NCBI GenBank assembly: GCA_014529385.2
Contig: CM043954.1
Coordinates: 6,885,806 to 6,949,805 of the forward strand
DNA from: Adiantum capillus-veneris
Lineage: Eukaryota > Streptophyta > Polypodiopsida > Polypodiales > Pteridaceae
DNA length: 64,000 nucleotides
Direction: 5' to 3'
Under the pieces are notes generated by a model. That model was not told where the DNA came from. It searched no databases and worked only from the letters and a program-made list of their open reading frames with translations. Both the position numbers and the translations under genes were made by a program. Shown piece by piece: positions 11,131 through 20,607 of this stretch. Position 1 is the first letter of the stretch, and each line of letters opens with the position of its first letter.

Positions 11131-12378
11131 GGCACCATGGTTCACTCGCATGGATGCCATTATGAAGTTCTATGAAGGGAGAATTTATTTCAATTAGAGG
11201 AAAAAAGCCATGTATATAGATGCTAATGAGTTGGGAAACACCATTTCCCTGGTAAATACACTTGCTTTTGATAAGTCCATGAAAAGCTCTACTTCTGCAT
11301 ATATGATTTTTTTTAGAGAATCTGTAAATGATTCCAATGTTTTCACAAGTAGCAATAAAGGAAATCAAGAGGAATTAGAATTGTCTAATTTTCTAAATGG
11401 ATTCCAAGATGTTTTCATTGATGACATCCCTAGTGAGCTATCTCCAAAACGAAGGATGATGACCATGCAATAGAGCTTCTACCAGGAATCTCACCACCTA
11501 ATAAACTTCCTTATCGAGTTTTACAAGCTCAACAAGAGGAGACCATGAGGCAAGTGCATAAATTGGTGAAAAATGGGATGATGAGGCCTAGATCCTCTCC
11601 ATTTTGTTCACCAGTACTTTTAGTGCAAAAGAAAGACGACACATGTCACATGTGTGTCAACTATAGAGCACTAAAAGTACTGGTGAACAGAATGGAGAAA
11701 AAAAAAAAGATCTCCCATGCCACGAGTAGAAATCTATTTGATAAGTTACAAGTTTTGGTCTGACAAATGCTCTAAACGCATTCAAACTCATGATGGATAA
11801 AAATCTTCAGGCCACTCAAATTATTTTGAGGAGTACAAGCGACACCTCCAGGTAATCTTTCAAGTTGTGAGAGAGAATAAGCTTTTCATTTCATTAATCG
11901 AAAGAAAGGTGAATTTTTCCTACAAGAGATTCAATATTTAGGTCACATTATCTCTAAAGATGAACCCATATGGATCCAACAAAGTTAGAGGTAATAAAAG
12001 GATGGCCTAATCCAAGGAATCTATAGGAGGTACGAAGCTTTATAGGTATGTGTGCATACTATAGATTCTTCATAGAAAAATTCTCGCTAATAGTAGGCCC
12101 ATTACATGACTTAATGAAAAAGAACGTTAAGTATTCATGGACTGCAAAAGTGCAAGAAGCTTATCTCTCAACTTGGGTTCACACTACTAAATCTCTCAAA
12201 GCCATTTGAGGTCCAACGTAATGCTTGTGGTGATTGCCTTGGAGCTCTTTTGCTTCAAGAAGGGCAGGCCATAGCATATGAAAGTCAAAGACTCAACTGC
12301 GATAAGCGAGTATGGGCACATACGAAGAAGAGCTACTAGCTGTTCTATATGGCCTAGACACGTGGAAACACTATCTCT
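11131..12378 (+). pseudogene. Chr-1 reverse transcriptase and RNase H remnant
   Basis: Blocks align with Chr-2 pol (39170-40500) but are broken by frameshifts and deletions. The part of RT that would hold the catalytic Asp pair is missing between about 11700 and 11760. Recognisable pieces are the protease-RT linker (11210-11473), the RT N-terminus with SSPFCSPVLLVQKKD (11545-11650), and a later RT/RNase H part (11900-12378). Dead copy. Confidence 0.7.
11597..11697. repeat. Inverted repeat in the Chr-1 RT relic
   Basis: Arms 11597-11626 and 11668-11697 are reverse complements over 30 bases with one mismatch, with a 41-base spacer. Inside the spacer, 11639-11655 forms a second hairpin (ACACATGT, C, ACATGTGT). 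The Chr-2 copy lacks the right arm, so this is a new foldback. See findings. Confidence 0.9.
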
Positions 12379-13632
12379 TTGGGACTCCATTCATCCTACG
12401 AATGGATCACAAAGCCTCAAGAACATCGTGACGCAAACCGCGCTCTCCGACAAAAAAAAAAGAGGTGGGAAAATTTTCTTTCGCAATTTAAATTTCATAT
12501 TGCTCACATTGTTGGCAAGCTCAATCAAGTGGCAGATGCACTTTCACGACAGCCAAGGGTACATGTGGTGTCAATATCAACTCACAATGATCTATCTTTT
12601 ATGATAGATGAGTATGATACTGACCGAGACTTTAAGTATGTGATTACAACCTTTGCATTAGGGAAGAAAGAAGAACCATTCACCTTGGAGGATGGTTATC
12701 TTCTAAACGGCAATAGGCTATGTGTTACTCACCCATACAATAAGAAAGTCATGTATGAATTCCATGCTTCTCCTTATGCGGGGCAAAGAGGGATTCCATA
12801 AGCTACCCTTCAAGGAGTAGAAATGTATTTCTATTGGTCTACCATGGAAAGGAAACGTACAAAAGTATGTTTCAAAATGCGTGGTATGCCAAAAGTTGAA
12901 ATTTGATCGAGGGAAGCAACTTGGATTGTGTCAGTCGACATGCTTAGCAAGAAACACGCTCTATGCCTGTCAAAAAGACTATTAAGGCACACCAAATGGC
13001 AACCCTCTTCATATCTCAGATTTTCAAAAACCATGGATTTCCAACAACCATCGTGTTAGATAGAGATCCTAGAATGACTAGTAATTTTTGGAAAGGTCTC
13101 TTTGAAAATCTAGGTACAAGATTGAATTTCTCTTCGGCCTATCAACCACAAATGGATTGTCAAAGTGAGATATCCAATTTTATGATTCTCGATCTACTAA
13201 AGACTTATGTTATGGAAGTAGATCAACATTCTTAATGAGATAAGTACCTACCTCTTATAGAGTATGTGTACATGAGAGTGTACATACTTCTACGGGGAAA
13301 GCACCTTTGAGATTAAAGAGGGAAGATCCAAAAGTCCCTTACTACTTAAAGTACATGGGAAGATCTTCGTTTTACTGATGAATATAGCCGAGACTCACAA
13401 GAATATTTTCCAAAGATTAAAGAGGTTATATCCATCTCACATCAAAGGCAAAAAGGGCTGCTACTAATAAGCACAGAAGAGCCTTAACCTTTGAGAAAAA
13501 CGATTGCGTCTTGCTAAAGTTTCTCAAGGCTCGTCTAAGGCATACTACGGGAAAGAATACTACGGGTGACATAGAGTATTATGCTAAACTAGCAAAAATA
13601 TATTATGGTCCTTTTTAAATTCTTAAGCCAAA
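12379..13632 (+). pseudogene. Chr-1 RNase H end and integrase remnant
   Basis: 12379-12801 encodes the RNase H tail and the integrase zinc region (HASPYAGQ, with the second His changed to Gln). 12963-13235 encodes the integrase core around the second catalytic Asp (LDRDPRM) and the Glu (QSEIS). About 130 bases with the first catalytic Asp are deleted near 12905-12960. 13236-13632 is decayed integrase C-terminus. OTA-2 interrupts the copy at 13633; it resumes at 32560. Confidence 0.75.
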
Positions 13633-14569
13633 TGTTAAGGCGGTTACGCCGCTAGCGGAAGCTAAATAGCGAGAACTCAACCAACAACAGAATTTGTCAG
13701 ACGAGGACGGAGCTTGACCCGCAGGCGCATGGAAACAACTAGGTGGGTGTCAAATCACCTACTCGACCTTCTAATGACAATCACTACTAAGGAAATTAAA
13801 TCTAAGTTCTAAAATACGCAAGTGACTGAAATCCGTACTACGAACGAATGCTATACGAAACAGGATCTAGAATCATCGAATCGATCTCAAACTCAAGGGG
13901 AAGTCTATACACTAGGTAAGAACAACACCCTAAAGACTTGAACTGCAAAATCAACCTATAACCACTCCGTGCGGTAAACGTGTATGAAGACAGGCCGAAA
14001 AATACAGGTGACCGAAACTTGACCCCGATGGTACTAATGTGTAGCTCTACTCGTTGTGGTTCTATAGATATGCTGCACACTCTATTCCGACACACGAGTT
14101 GGAAGAAAACTCACACCGAAGCTCGTAGGAACTTACCACACGTAGAAGCCGATAGCGCGCACTCTTGGTATCTGTGCGTAGCTCTTACCGTTGCTAACAC
14201 AATGGCGGTGTCGCTTCTCCAATGGCAGCCCCGTAGCTCGCGTAGCAAGGAGATAAGACTCTCTCTCTCTCTCTCTCTCTCAGACACAGTCACGACGCTC
14301 AAAAACTCACTTTGATTAATAATTGAATCCTCCTTAGGTTACAAAACTTTGGCTTATATACCTCAGCCTTGGAGGTGAGAACATCTCTAATTATTTACAT
14401 CAGCAGGTGAAATTAAGTCGGGATTACAGGCTGGAAACTCAATTGAGTCCCGTTACTTAATGAATGGCTCAAATCAAAATTAATGTCGGAAAGACATTTA
14501 TTACAATCAATGGTTACAAAATGATGGGTGTGAGCAAAAATGCGGGTGTGATCCTCTGCTTGCTCAACA
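13633..14569 (-). repeat. OTA-2 3' LTR (left copy)
   Basis: 937 bp, TGTTAAGGCGG...TTGCTCAACA on the plus strand. Contains a CT microsatellite at 14259-14281, one unit longer than in the partner LTR, and a minus-strand TATA motif near 14351-14362. Confidence 0.95.
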
Positions 14570-14581
14570 CTCCCCCCCTCC
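14570..14581 (-). promoter_or_regulatory. OTA-2 3' polypurine tract
   Basis: Minus strand GGAGGGGGGGAG directly before the LTR start TGTTGAGCA. It primes plus-strand DNA. The same 12 bases occur again at 20574-20585. Confidence 0.9.
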
Positions 14582-14618
14582 GCGTTCATGTCGTCCCTGA
14601 CATGACTTTTAGGCTTGG

Positions 14619-17600
14619 TCAATAGAGTCCTGTCGTCTTGAGCATCTGCAAATGTGATTCGTAGCGTAGGTTGCCGATGGTCAAGGTTGGGCCGAATATT
14701 TTGCTTTCGTGAGTGAAAAAGCCAGTGTAGAAAGCTTCTTCGAATGTTTGCATGTGGAAGCTAGGCAAAAACATAATTCTTTGGTACAAGAGATGTAACA
14801 CCTTTGGTGATGGTTGCAATGAAAGATCATACATCATATCCGTCACTGTGTCGGCCGTCGATAGTAGACTCGAGGTCGTGGCTTTATCTGGCGCGAACAC
14901 TTCAATGCATGCTAAGAGAGTCCTGCAGATTTTCTTTAGCATCTGACACGAAAGGTCAGGAGAGCCAGTAAAGAGTTTGATGGTGCCCGTTAGGGTTTTC
15001 ACCATGTAGGCTTTACCTATTCTCTCTCCTTCGTTTGGTCCTGGCATCCTTGGGTAATTAAGCCAATTTGGCTTCTTTTCTGCAATCCTGCCATGCTCTT
15101 TCCAGCTTTTGACTCTTGGCACCGGGCAGAAGGCTGCATCCTCCCGAATCTCCTTTGGAGCCTCTACCAAGTAGATGAGGTAGGCTGGGTATTTGTTCAG
15201 CCAACCTTTCCTCCATCTAGGTTGAGAATCTACAATCTTCCTTGATTGTTCATCCTTTGTGATGTCGCCTTCGTAAAGAGCGACATACTGCTCCTCCTCT
15301 ATTCTCTTTTTCGTCTTTATCACTTCAAATTTCATCAGAGGGAAAGGCAGGTTGGGTTGCATCCACTCTTCATGGAGCACTTTTGTGTCTAAACCTTGAA
15401 GTCTAATGGAGATGAGGAGTCTCCTTTCCCATTCCATTTCCGCCTTGGCACTTTCCTCTGTTGACTTTTCTATTTGGTCCTGGAGCCTTTGTTCTTCTTC
15501 TTCAGAGATTCCTGAAGTTGAGGCCACTTCTTGAACTGGGGCTGGATCTTCAATTGTGGTTGCCTCTCCAGTTTCTGGTAGCTCTATGGCTGCTCCCCCT
15601 GCTTCTTCTTGTGGTGGCTCTGTTTCTCTTCTTTGTTGCTCTTGGAGGTCTTGGAGCTGTTTGCGGAGGGCATCATTTTCTGTCCTTAGTGTTTGGTTTT
15701 CTGATGTGAGCCTCTCCTCTGCAGCCAATGATCCCTCCGCCATGTGCAACCTTTGCACTTGCTCTAACCTTAGCTCTCTTTGCAAACTTCTGACCTGCTC
15801 TTCCAGAGCTGGTACGAGGGCTCCCTCTTGTTCTGTTCCTGCTCTGCTAGCTCTAGGGGTGGTCCTGAGTCTCATGATTGTCCTTTCTTGAAGTTCGACT
15901 CTTTCCCTTAGCTCAATGAGCTCATCCTTGGCTGCCTCCAGCTCATCTTCTATTCGCTCCTTTGCTTCCTGTGAGCTTGTTACCTCTCTTGAAGCTTCGG
16001 CTAGTTGGAGTATCAAGCCGTCCCTCTCGTTTTCTGCGTCGTAGAGTGATGCTTTATGACTTTCAGATTCAGTCATAGCATTCTCTAACTTCTTCTGCAA
16101 CTCTGCTTCCTTTTGTTTTGCTGTCTCAAGTGCTACTTCCTTTGCTCTGGATCTTTCTTTAATCTTGCTGAGCAGGTCATGCACCATGTGCATGTCTTTT
16201 TCATCTTCATCTGTCAACTTGACAGCTCTTTCTGCCACCACCTCCAATGGCTTCGGCTCGACCATTTTTTCTTCACTCTCCATTGTACCCTTTTTCTTTT
16301 CTTTCGTCCCTTTCCGATCATCTTGTTTCCGTAGGGATATCCCATAAACTGCCTCCAGGGCCTCTTCTTCACTGTATCCGATTGCAACCAGATCCTCATA
16401 ATCATCTTTCTTTTGCTGAACTGGATCTATCCTCTTTTCTTTGGTCCCGGCCTCCGGTTTTTCCATAATTTCTGTTTCCATTTCTATTGTGGTTTCCTCC
16501 ACAATAATTTCCATCTTCTTCGGGCTTGGTACAACAGTAAAAGAGGGCTGATTGTCCTCAGTCATCTTGGCTTTCCCTTTGTTTGCTTGCCCGTCTTTCT
16601 CTTGAGGTTCAGTAGACTCATCTACTTTCTTCTTCCCCTTGTCATCCTTTTGCAGCTCAGCTTTTAAAAGCTGTACTTCCTCTTCAGTATAAGGCTCGAC
16701 AAGTTGTTGTTCCAGTATGGCCTCCGACTCCTCATAAGCTCTAATATATTGATCATATTGATCAACATGTGGCCTGGCTGAGCTGGTTCCGACTTTACTG
16801 GGGTCTGGCACCCACATTTCTTCGAAGTCCCCCTTTAGAGCTCTTTCCGCTCTAAACTGCTCTACTAGCCTTTCCATTCTTGCGGCTTTTTGACTTTTGG
16901 TTTGTTTGGGATCGGCCTTCTTCTTCGCTTTCTTCTTGAGCGGCTCGTCCACAGCCTCTTCAGGTTCTGAAACTATTTCTAGTTTTCGGCGTGCTCTTGT
17001 GGACGCCCTCTTGGACACTTCTTGCTGTTCTTCCTCCTCATCGGCTTCTCTAAGCCACTCATTCTGGGAGGGAATCTGGGGCCCTTGATCCCTAGCTCCA
17101 ATAGCTTCATAAGCTATTCTTGTTAGGATTTCTCCTCCTCCTATGTACCTTGGTTTCTGGTTGTGCATGGCGATTACTTGCTCGTGGATGTATTGAGCAT
17201 AATTCACCTCTTTTGGCACGTTGCTCTTCAGTGCCCATGTGATGGTTGTGGCAATGGCATGGGGTGGTGTAGTATACTTCTGCGGTCTTTTGCTGCACAC
17301 ATGGAAAAACTGGTTGTATAATCGGCAAAGGGTTGCCGCTCGTTGATCTGCCATATCTCCGTAGGTTGTATTTTGTTTCTTTGATCCATAGACCTCTATG
17401 GCCTCCCTTCTTTCTCTGACAGAACTCCCTTTGTTGTGCAGCTTCAATGCATCTGCAATGAGCTGTGGAGTGATCTGTACTTCAACTGTTTCTCCATCCA
17501 TGGCTGTCAACGTGGCCTTCCCATCCTTCTGGATGGATGTTGCTAACTCATACGCTCTTCTTGTGTCTACACCTGATGGTCTCGAGGTGAAGAACCTGTG

Positions 17601-17876
17601 TAAGTCAGCCTTTTCCAGGTATCTGCTTATGTTCTCTGATCTGCTATAGTCCACTAATTCTCGTGGGATCATAGGTACATCGACCGATTGCCCTTGAGGA
17701 TCTCTGAAAGTCCCCTGGTAGATCTTTATTCCCTCTTTTTCTAGTACTGCTTCCTCCACCCAAGTCTTGGTTGGCTTGAGGGTTTCTGTGGGAATATCAA
17801 AAGGTTCTGCTTCTGCAAGAGCATCCTTGATGGTTGGTCTTTTTCTCTTAGTTGCCGATGACTTAACGGAATCCAT
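14619..17876 (-). CDS. OTA-2 additional 3' ORF, 1085 residues, unknown function
   Basis: Uninterrupted ORF between integrase and 3' LTR, starting at a true ATG (MDSVKSSATKRK) and ending about 40 bases before the polypurine tract. The N-terminal third (about 1-270) looks globular, with a basic start. Residues about 280-550 are highly charged, rich in Lys/Glu. Residues about 555-745 form a long predicted coiled coil with Leu/Glu/Lys heptads. The C-terminal part (about 790-1085) looks globular with many aromatics. I see no signal peptide, no clear membrane segment and no catalytic motif. Athila-type elements carry env-like ORFs here, but the lack of membrane segments argues against an envelope. 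Other Tat elements carry extra ORFs of unknown role. The intact frame in a young element suggests it is or recently was functional. It is preceded by a leader-like block with palindromes. Confidence 0.85.
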   Translation of the reverse strand: MDSVKSSATKRKRPTIKDALAEAEPFDIPTETLKPTKTWVEEAVLEKEGIKIYQGTFRDPQGQSVDVPMIPRELVDYSRSENISRYLEKADLHRFFTSRPSGVDTRRAYELATSIQKDGKATLTAMDGETVEVQITPQLIADALKLHNKGSSVRERREAIEVYGSKKQNTTYGDMADQRAATLCRLYNQFFHVCSKRPQKYTTPPHAIATTITWALKSNVPKEVNYAQYIHEQVIAMHNQKPRYIGGGEILTRIAYEAIGARDQGPQIPSQNEWLREADEEEEQQEVSKRASTRARRKLEIVSEPEEAVDEPLKKKAKKKADPKQTKSQKAARMERLVEQFRAERALKGDFEEMWVPDPSKVGTSSARPHVDQYDQYIRAYEESEAILEQQLVEPYTEEEVQLLKAELQKDDKGKKKVDESTEPQEKDGQANKGKAKMTEDNQPSFTVVPSPKKMEIIVEETTIEMETEIMEKPEAGTKEKRIDPVQQKKDDYEDLVAIGYSEEEALEAVYGISLRKQDDRKGTKEKKKGTMESEEKMVEPKPLEVVAERAVKLTDEDEKDMHMVHDLLSKIKERSRAKEVALETAKQKEAELQKKLENAMTESESHKASLYDAENERDGLILQLAEASREVTSSQEAKERIEDELEAAKDELIELRERVELQERTIMRLRTTPRASRAGTEQEGALVPALEEQVRSLQRELRLEQVQRLHMAEGSLAAEERLTSENQTLRTENDALRKQLQDLQEQQRRETEPPQEEAGGAAIELPETGEATTIEDPAPVQEVASTSGISEEEEQRLQDQIEKSTEESAKAEMEWERRLLISIRLQGLDTKVLHEEWMQPNLPFPLMKFEVIKTKKRIEEEQYVALYEGDITKDEQSRKIVDSQPRWRKGWLNKYPAYLIYLVEAPKEIREDAAFCPVPRVKSWKEHGRIAEKKPNWLNYPRMPGPNEGERIGKAYMVKTLTGTIKLFTGSPDLSCQMLKKICRTLLACIEVFAPDKATTSSLLSTADTVTDMMYDLSLQPSPKVLHLLYQRIMFLPSFHMQTFEEAFYTGFFTHESKIFGPTLTIGNLRYESHLQMLKTTGLY

Positions 17877-18042
17877 GGATCCTGTAACTCCAATTTCAGA
17901 AGTTAGCGTCTTTTTAGTACTGAAAGCCGAAATGAAGCTTTTAACTATTCAAATGACTTGAAAATTGAAACATGAGCTATTCAGGGCCTAAGGATGCAAT
18001 GTAGGTGAAAAAATATGCAAACTGGGCTCAAAAACATGCTTG
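17877..18042 (-). other. Short leader between palindrome array and 3' ORF
   Basis: 166 bases from the nearest palindrome to the ATG of the 3' ORF. On the 5' side of the element the corresponding distance from the last palindrome to the gag ATG (30195) is about the same (167 bases), which supports equivalence of the two blocks. Confidence 0.6.
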
Positions 18043-19052
18043 AGACATCATACGCGTATGATGTCTTTTGTGTCAGAATGACTTCATATTGGTTGTGCTT
18101 GTAGGTGATAGTGTATACATGAGTGTCATATGCTTGGATTTGAGTTTGGATCCCATTTGGTCAAGTTTTGGCCAGTTTACTCCAGTTCAGGCTCTTGGCA
18201 AAATTTTGAAAGGAAAATGGATTTTATGATCCAATTTGGATAAAACTTGGTGGATTACTTTCAAATGGCATGTAGAACACTTCTGTTTGGTGGTTGAAGC
18301 CCTGAGGTGCCAAAATCACATAGTGAGACATCATACGCGTATGATGTCTTTTGGTGCATTTTTGGACCAATTTTCTCTATAAGCTTGGATTTGGCTTTAG
18401 ATAGGCTTATTCAGTGGATTTATGAAGTTTGGATAGATTTTTGGCTAAAAATGGCTCTGGAGACATCATACGCGTATGATGTCTTTTTCATCAATTTTTC
18501 ATGGGATTGGTTCTGTGGACTCTCCATGTGCTAGTGAAGGACTGTTTATACTCAAATCTTGGTTTGGACTTGAATATGTTGGATTTGGGACAAAATAGGC
18601 TTTGTATGAAGGATTTTCTCTTAATTGGGCCAATGGGGTGATCCACTTGACCAAATGGTTCCAAACTTCATATGTAGCATGTATTAGATATATATAATGG
18701 ATGTATGATGACAAATGAGCATTTTTGGCTCTGTAAGTGCAAATAGACATCATACGCGTATGATGTCTTTTGTATCAAAATGGTGCTTTTTGATTCCAGA
18801 TAGCTTGTAGATGTGTTAACCAACAATCCTACAAAGTTTCAATGAGTTTGGAGTTATTTTGACAAAATTAGGACCAAAAATCAATTTTATGGCCTACTTT
18901 GCATCTTTTTGGTTTTCCTTGGGTTTTCTAACTCCAATTCTCATGATACTTGGTTCATAGGATGTGATTAACATGTGGAATGAGGCTATGCACTCAAATG
19001 TTGAAATGGATGTGAAAATCCTGCTGTGAGACATCATACGCGTATGATGTCT
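18043..19052. repeat. Palindrome array 2: five copies of a 24-bp perfect palindrome
   Basis: Copies at 18043-18066, 18326-18349, 18461-18484, 18745-18768 and 19029-19052. Each is AGACATCATACG followed by its exact reverse complement. Start-to-start spacing is 283, 135, 284 and 284 bases. Between the copies the sequence is AT-rich and non-coding. The same motif occurs four times in the 5' leader and nowhere else that I could find in the window. Confidence 0.95.
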
Positions 19053-20573
19053 TTTCTTGAAATGTTGGTCTTTTTGTGCAAAGAATGCTTTGTGCTAGTG
19101 CCATAAGCCCTGCTAACTAGTTTTCAACTTAAAAAGTCATCAGTTTAGCTAAAAAGCCCCCTTATAGGCATTTCAGTCTCCGAAGTCGTCTTTTTGCCTT
19201 GGAGTTGAATTTCTTCAACTTTTCTTCTTGAGAGTTGCATTTCCAGCTCATTGGATATGTTGTGAAGCCACCTATTCGGTTGAACTTGACTTTGGCTCCC
19301 CGTTCTCCATCTTTATCCATTTGGTTGCTCGAAAGCGTCTTTTTCACCACCGGTAAGTGAATCAGCTTTCTTTTGGGTTTTGCTTGCAAACATAAGTCAT
19401 CCATGTATAGTTGAAACTGCTCGTGAAGTTTCATGTCATTTGGTCGTCAATTTTAGCCGTTATGCCAAAATGACGCTTTGTGTGTCCGCAGTCGAATCGG
19501 TTGTTCCGACCTACTTTTGGTGATCCAATCCTGGAGATACTCCATGGTTGCATTGCCCTCGATGTTGTTAAGCTTCCTGAGAAGTTTTGTGTCGTTCCGA
19601 CAACTTTTTTCTGTTTGCCTCTTGCAGGCTCTGTTGACCTAGGGTTTTTCCAGTCGTTCTTTCTCGAGCTTTGAGTGCTAGAAACTCATCCTCTATGTTA
19701 GGGTAACCCACCTCTAAGTTCTTGCAAAGTTTGGTTAGGCGGTTGTGCCCCTACCTAGCGTTCTTCCCCATTCCCTGTCTCTCATGTCTGGTGTCCTCTG
19801 AGCTCTCGTAGCAGTCGTAGAAGGCGGTAGAAGGCCGGATGCTCCTGTGTGCTCTTTGCTCTCTCCAAGAAGGTAATAGTGGAAATGAGCTTGATAGTGA
19901 AGTGAAAAATACTTAACTTCGGGCTTCCCGGATCACTTGTTACCAAATTTGACATGTGCTCCTATCTCGTCGTGAAATGCACTTTAGGATTTGAAATTCC
20001 TCAATTTGGACTCCATTTGACCTGTTTCTGAGAAATCTGTCCACTTTGCCAAAATTCTGTCATTTCGGGCTTTCCGCAACTTTTTCAGAATTGTACCCAA
20101 TTTTTATCCTGGGTTTCCCTTGTCATGAGGATCATCACCGTCTATTCTTTTCTTTTTTCCGATCTCATTTCACCTGCTTTTTTATTTTTCTTTATTTTTA
20201 TTAAGAAAATCATAAAAAATAAAGGAAAATAGCAAATTGAAGCCAAAAAATTCCAAACATACATGATAAATAGCTGGTAACCCTGTGTATATGAATATAC
20301 ACTTCTTTGTGATTTTTGGACTTGGATTACCACTTTTTTCCACTTTTTAGCTCCAAAAACACTCTTATTTAGTGATATTTACACATCTAGAGACCCAAAT
20401 TCATCATTTGATCTCTTCTTGTTGCAAAACAAGGTATATAAGGGCATAAATATTATCAATATCCGCAATCAAACATAAAAAATTACAAAATCATGTAAGA
20501 CACTGCCCTTGTAATATAATTTTTGTTTTTCTTTGTTTTTCCCGCTTGTAGCTGCTTTGTAGCTCCTGTATAC
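19053..20573 (-). other. Non-coding spacer between integrase ORF and palindrome array 2
   Basis: About 1.5 kb with no supported ORF. A block near 19680-19750 loosely resembles the PBS/LTR junction of the element (ACTCA...CACCT...GGTTAGGCGGTT versus 31560-31640), which might be a decayed LTR edge; this resemblance is weak. A stretch near 20160-20230 is AT-rich. Confidence 0.4.
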
Positions 20574-20585
20574 CTCCCCCCCTCC
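20574..20585 (-). promoter_or_regulatory. Second polypurine tract downstream of the integrase ORF
   Basis: Minus strand GGAGGGGGGGAG, identical to the 3' polypurine tract, 23 bases after the stop of the integrase ORF. Sequence on its upstream side is also similar in both places. It could be a central polypurine tract or a fossil of a former 3' end. Confidence 0.65.
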
Positions 20586-20607
20586 TCGTCTGAGTCCTCC
20601 CGGACGA

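Noticed and set aside
15461-17649. Several plus-strand ORFs of 60-111 residues
   Set aside because: They lie antisense to the 1085-residue ORF and show no motif of their own.
14619-17876. 3' ORF as a retroviral-type envelope
   Set aside because: No signal peptide, membrane segment or cleavage motif is visible; position alone is not enough.
18043-19052. CRISPR array or satellite DNA
   Set aside because: Repeats are palindromes spaced by about 284 and 135 bases in a plant retroelement; spacers are too long and the context is wrong for CRISPR, and the copies are not a head-to-tail satellite.
19162-19434. 90-residue minus-strand ORF with a YMDDLC sequence in the OTA-2 spacer, resembling the RT active site
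   Set aside because: It shares about 18 bases with the RT at 24344-24362, but the flanks show no other RT motif. Most likely chance or a tiny fragment.
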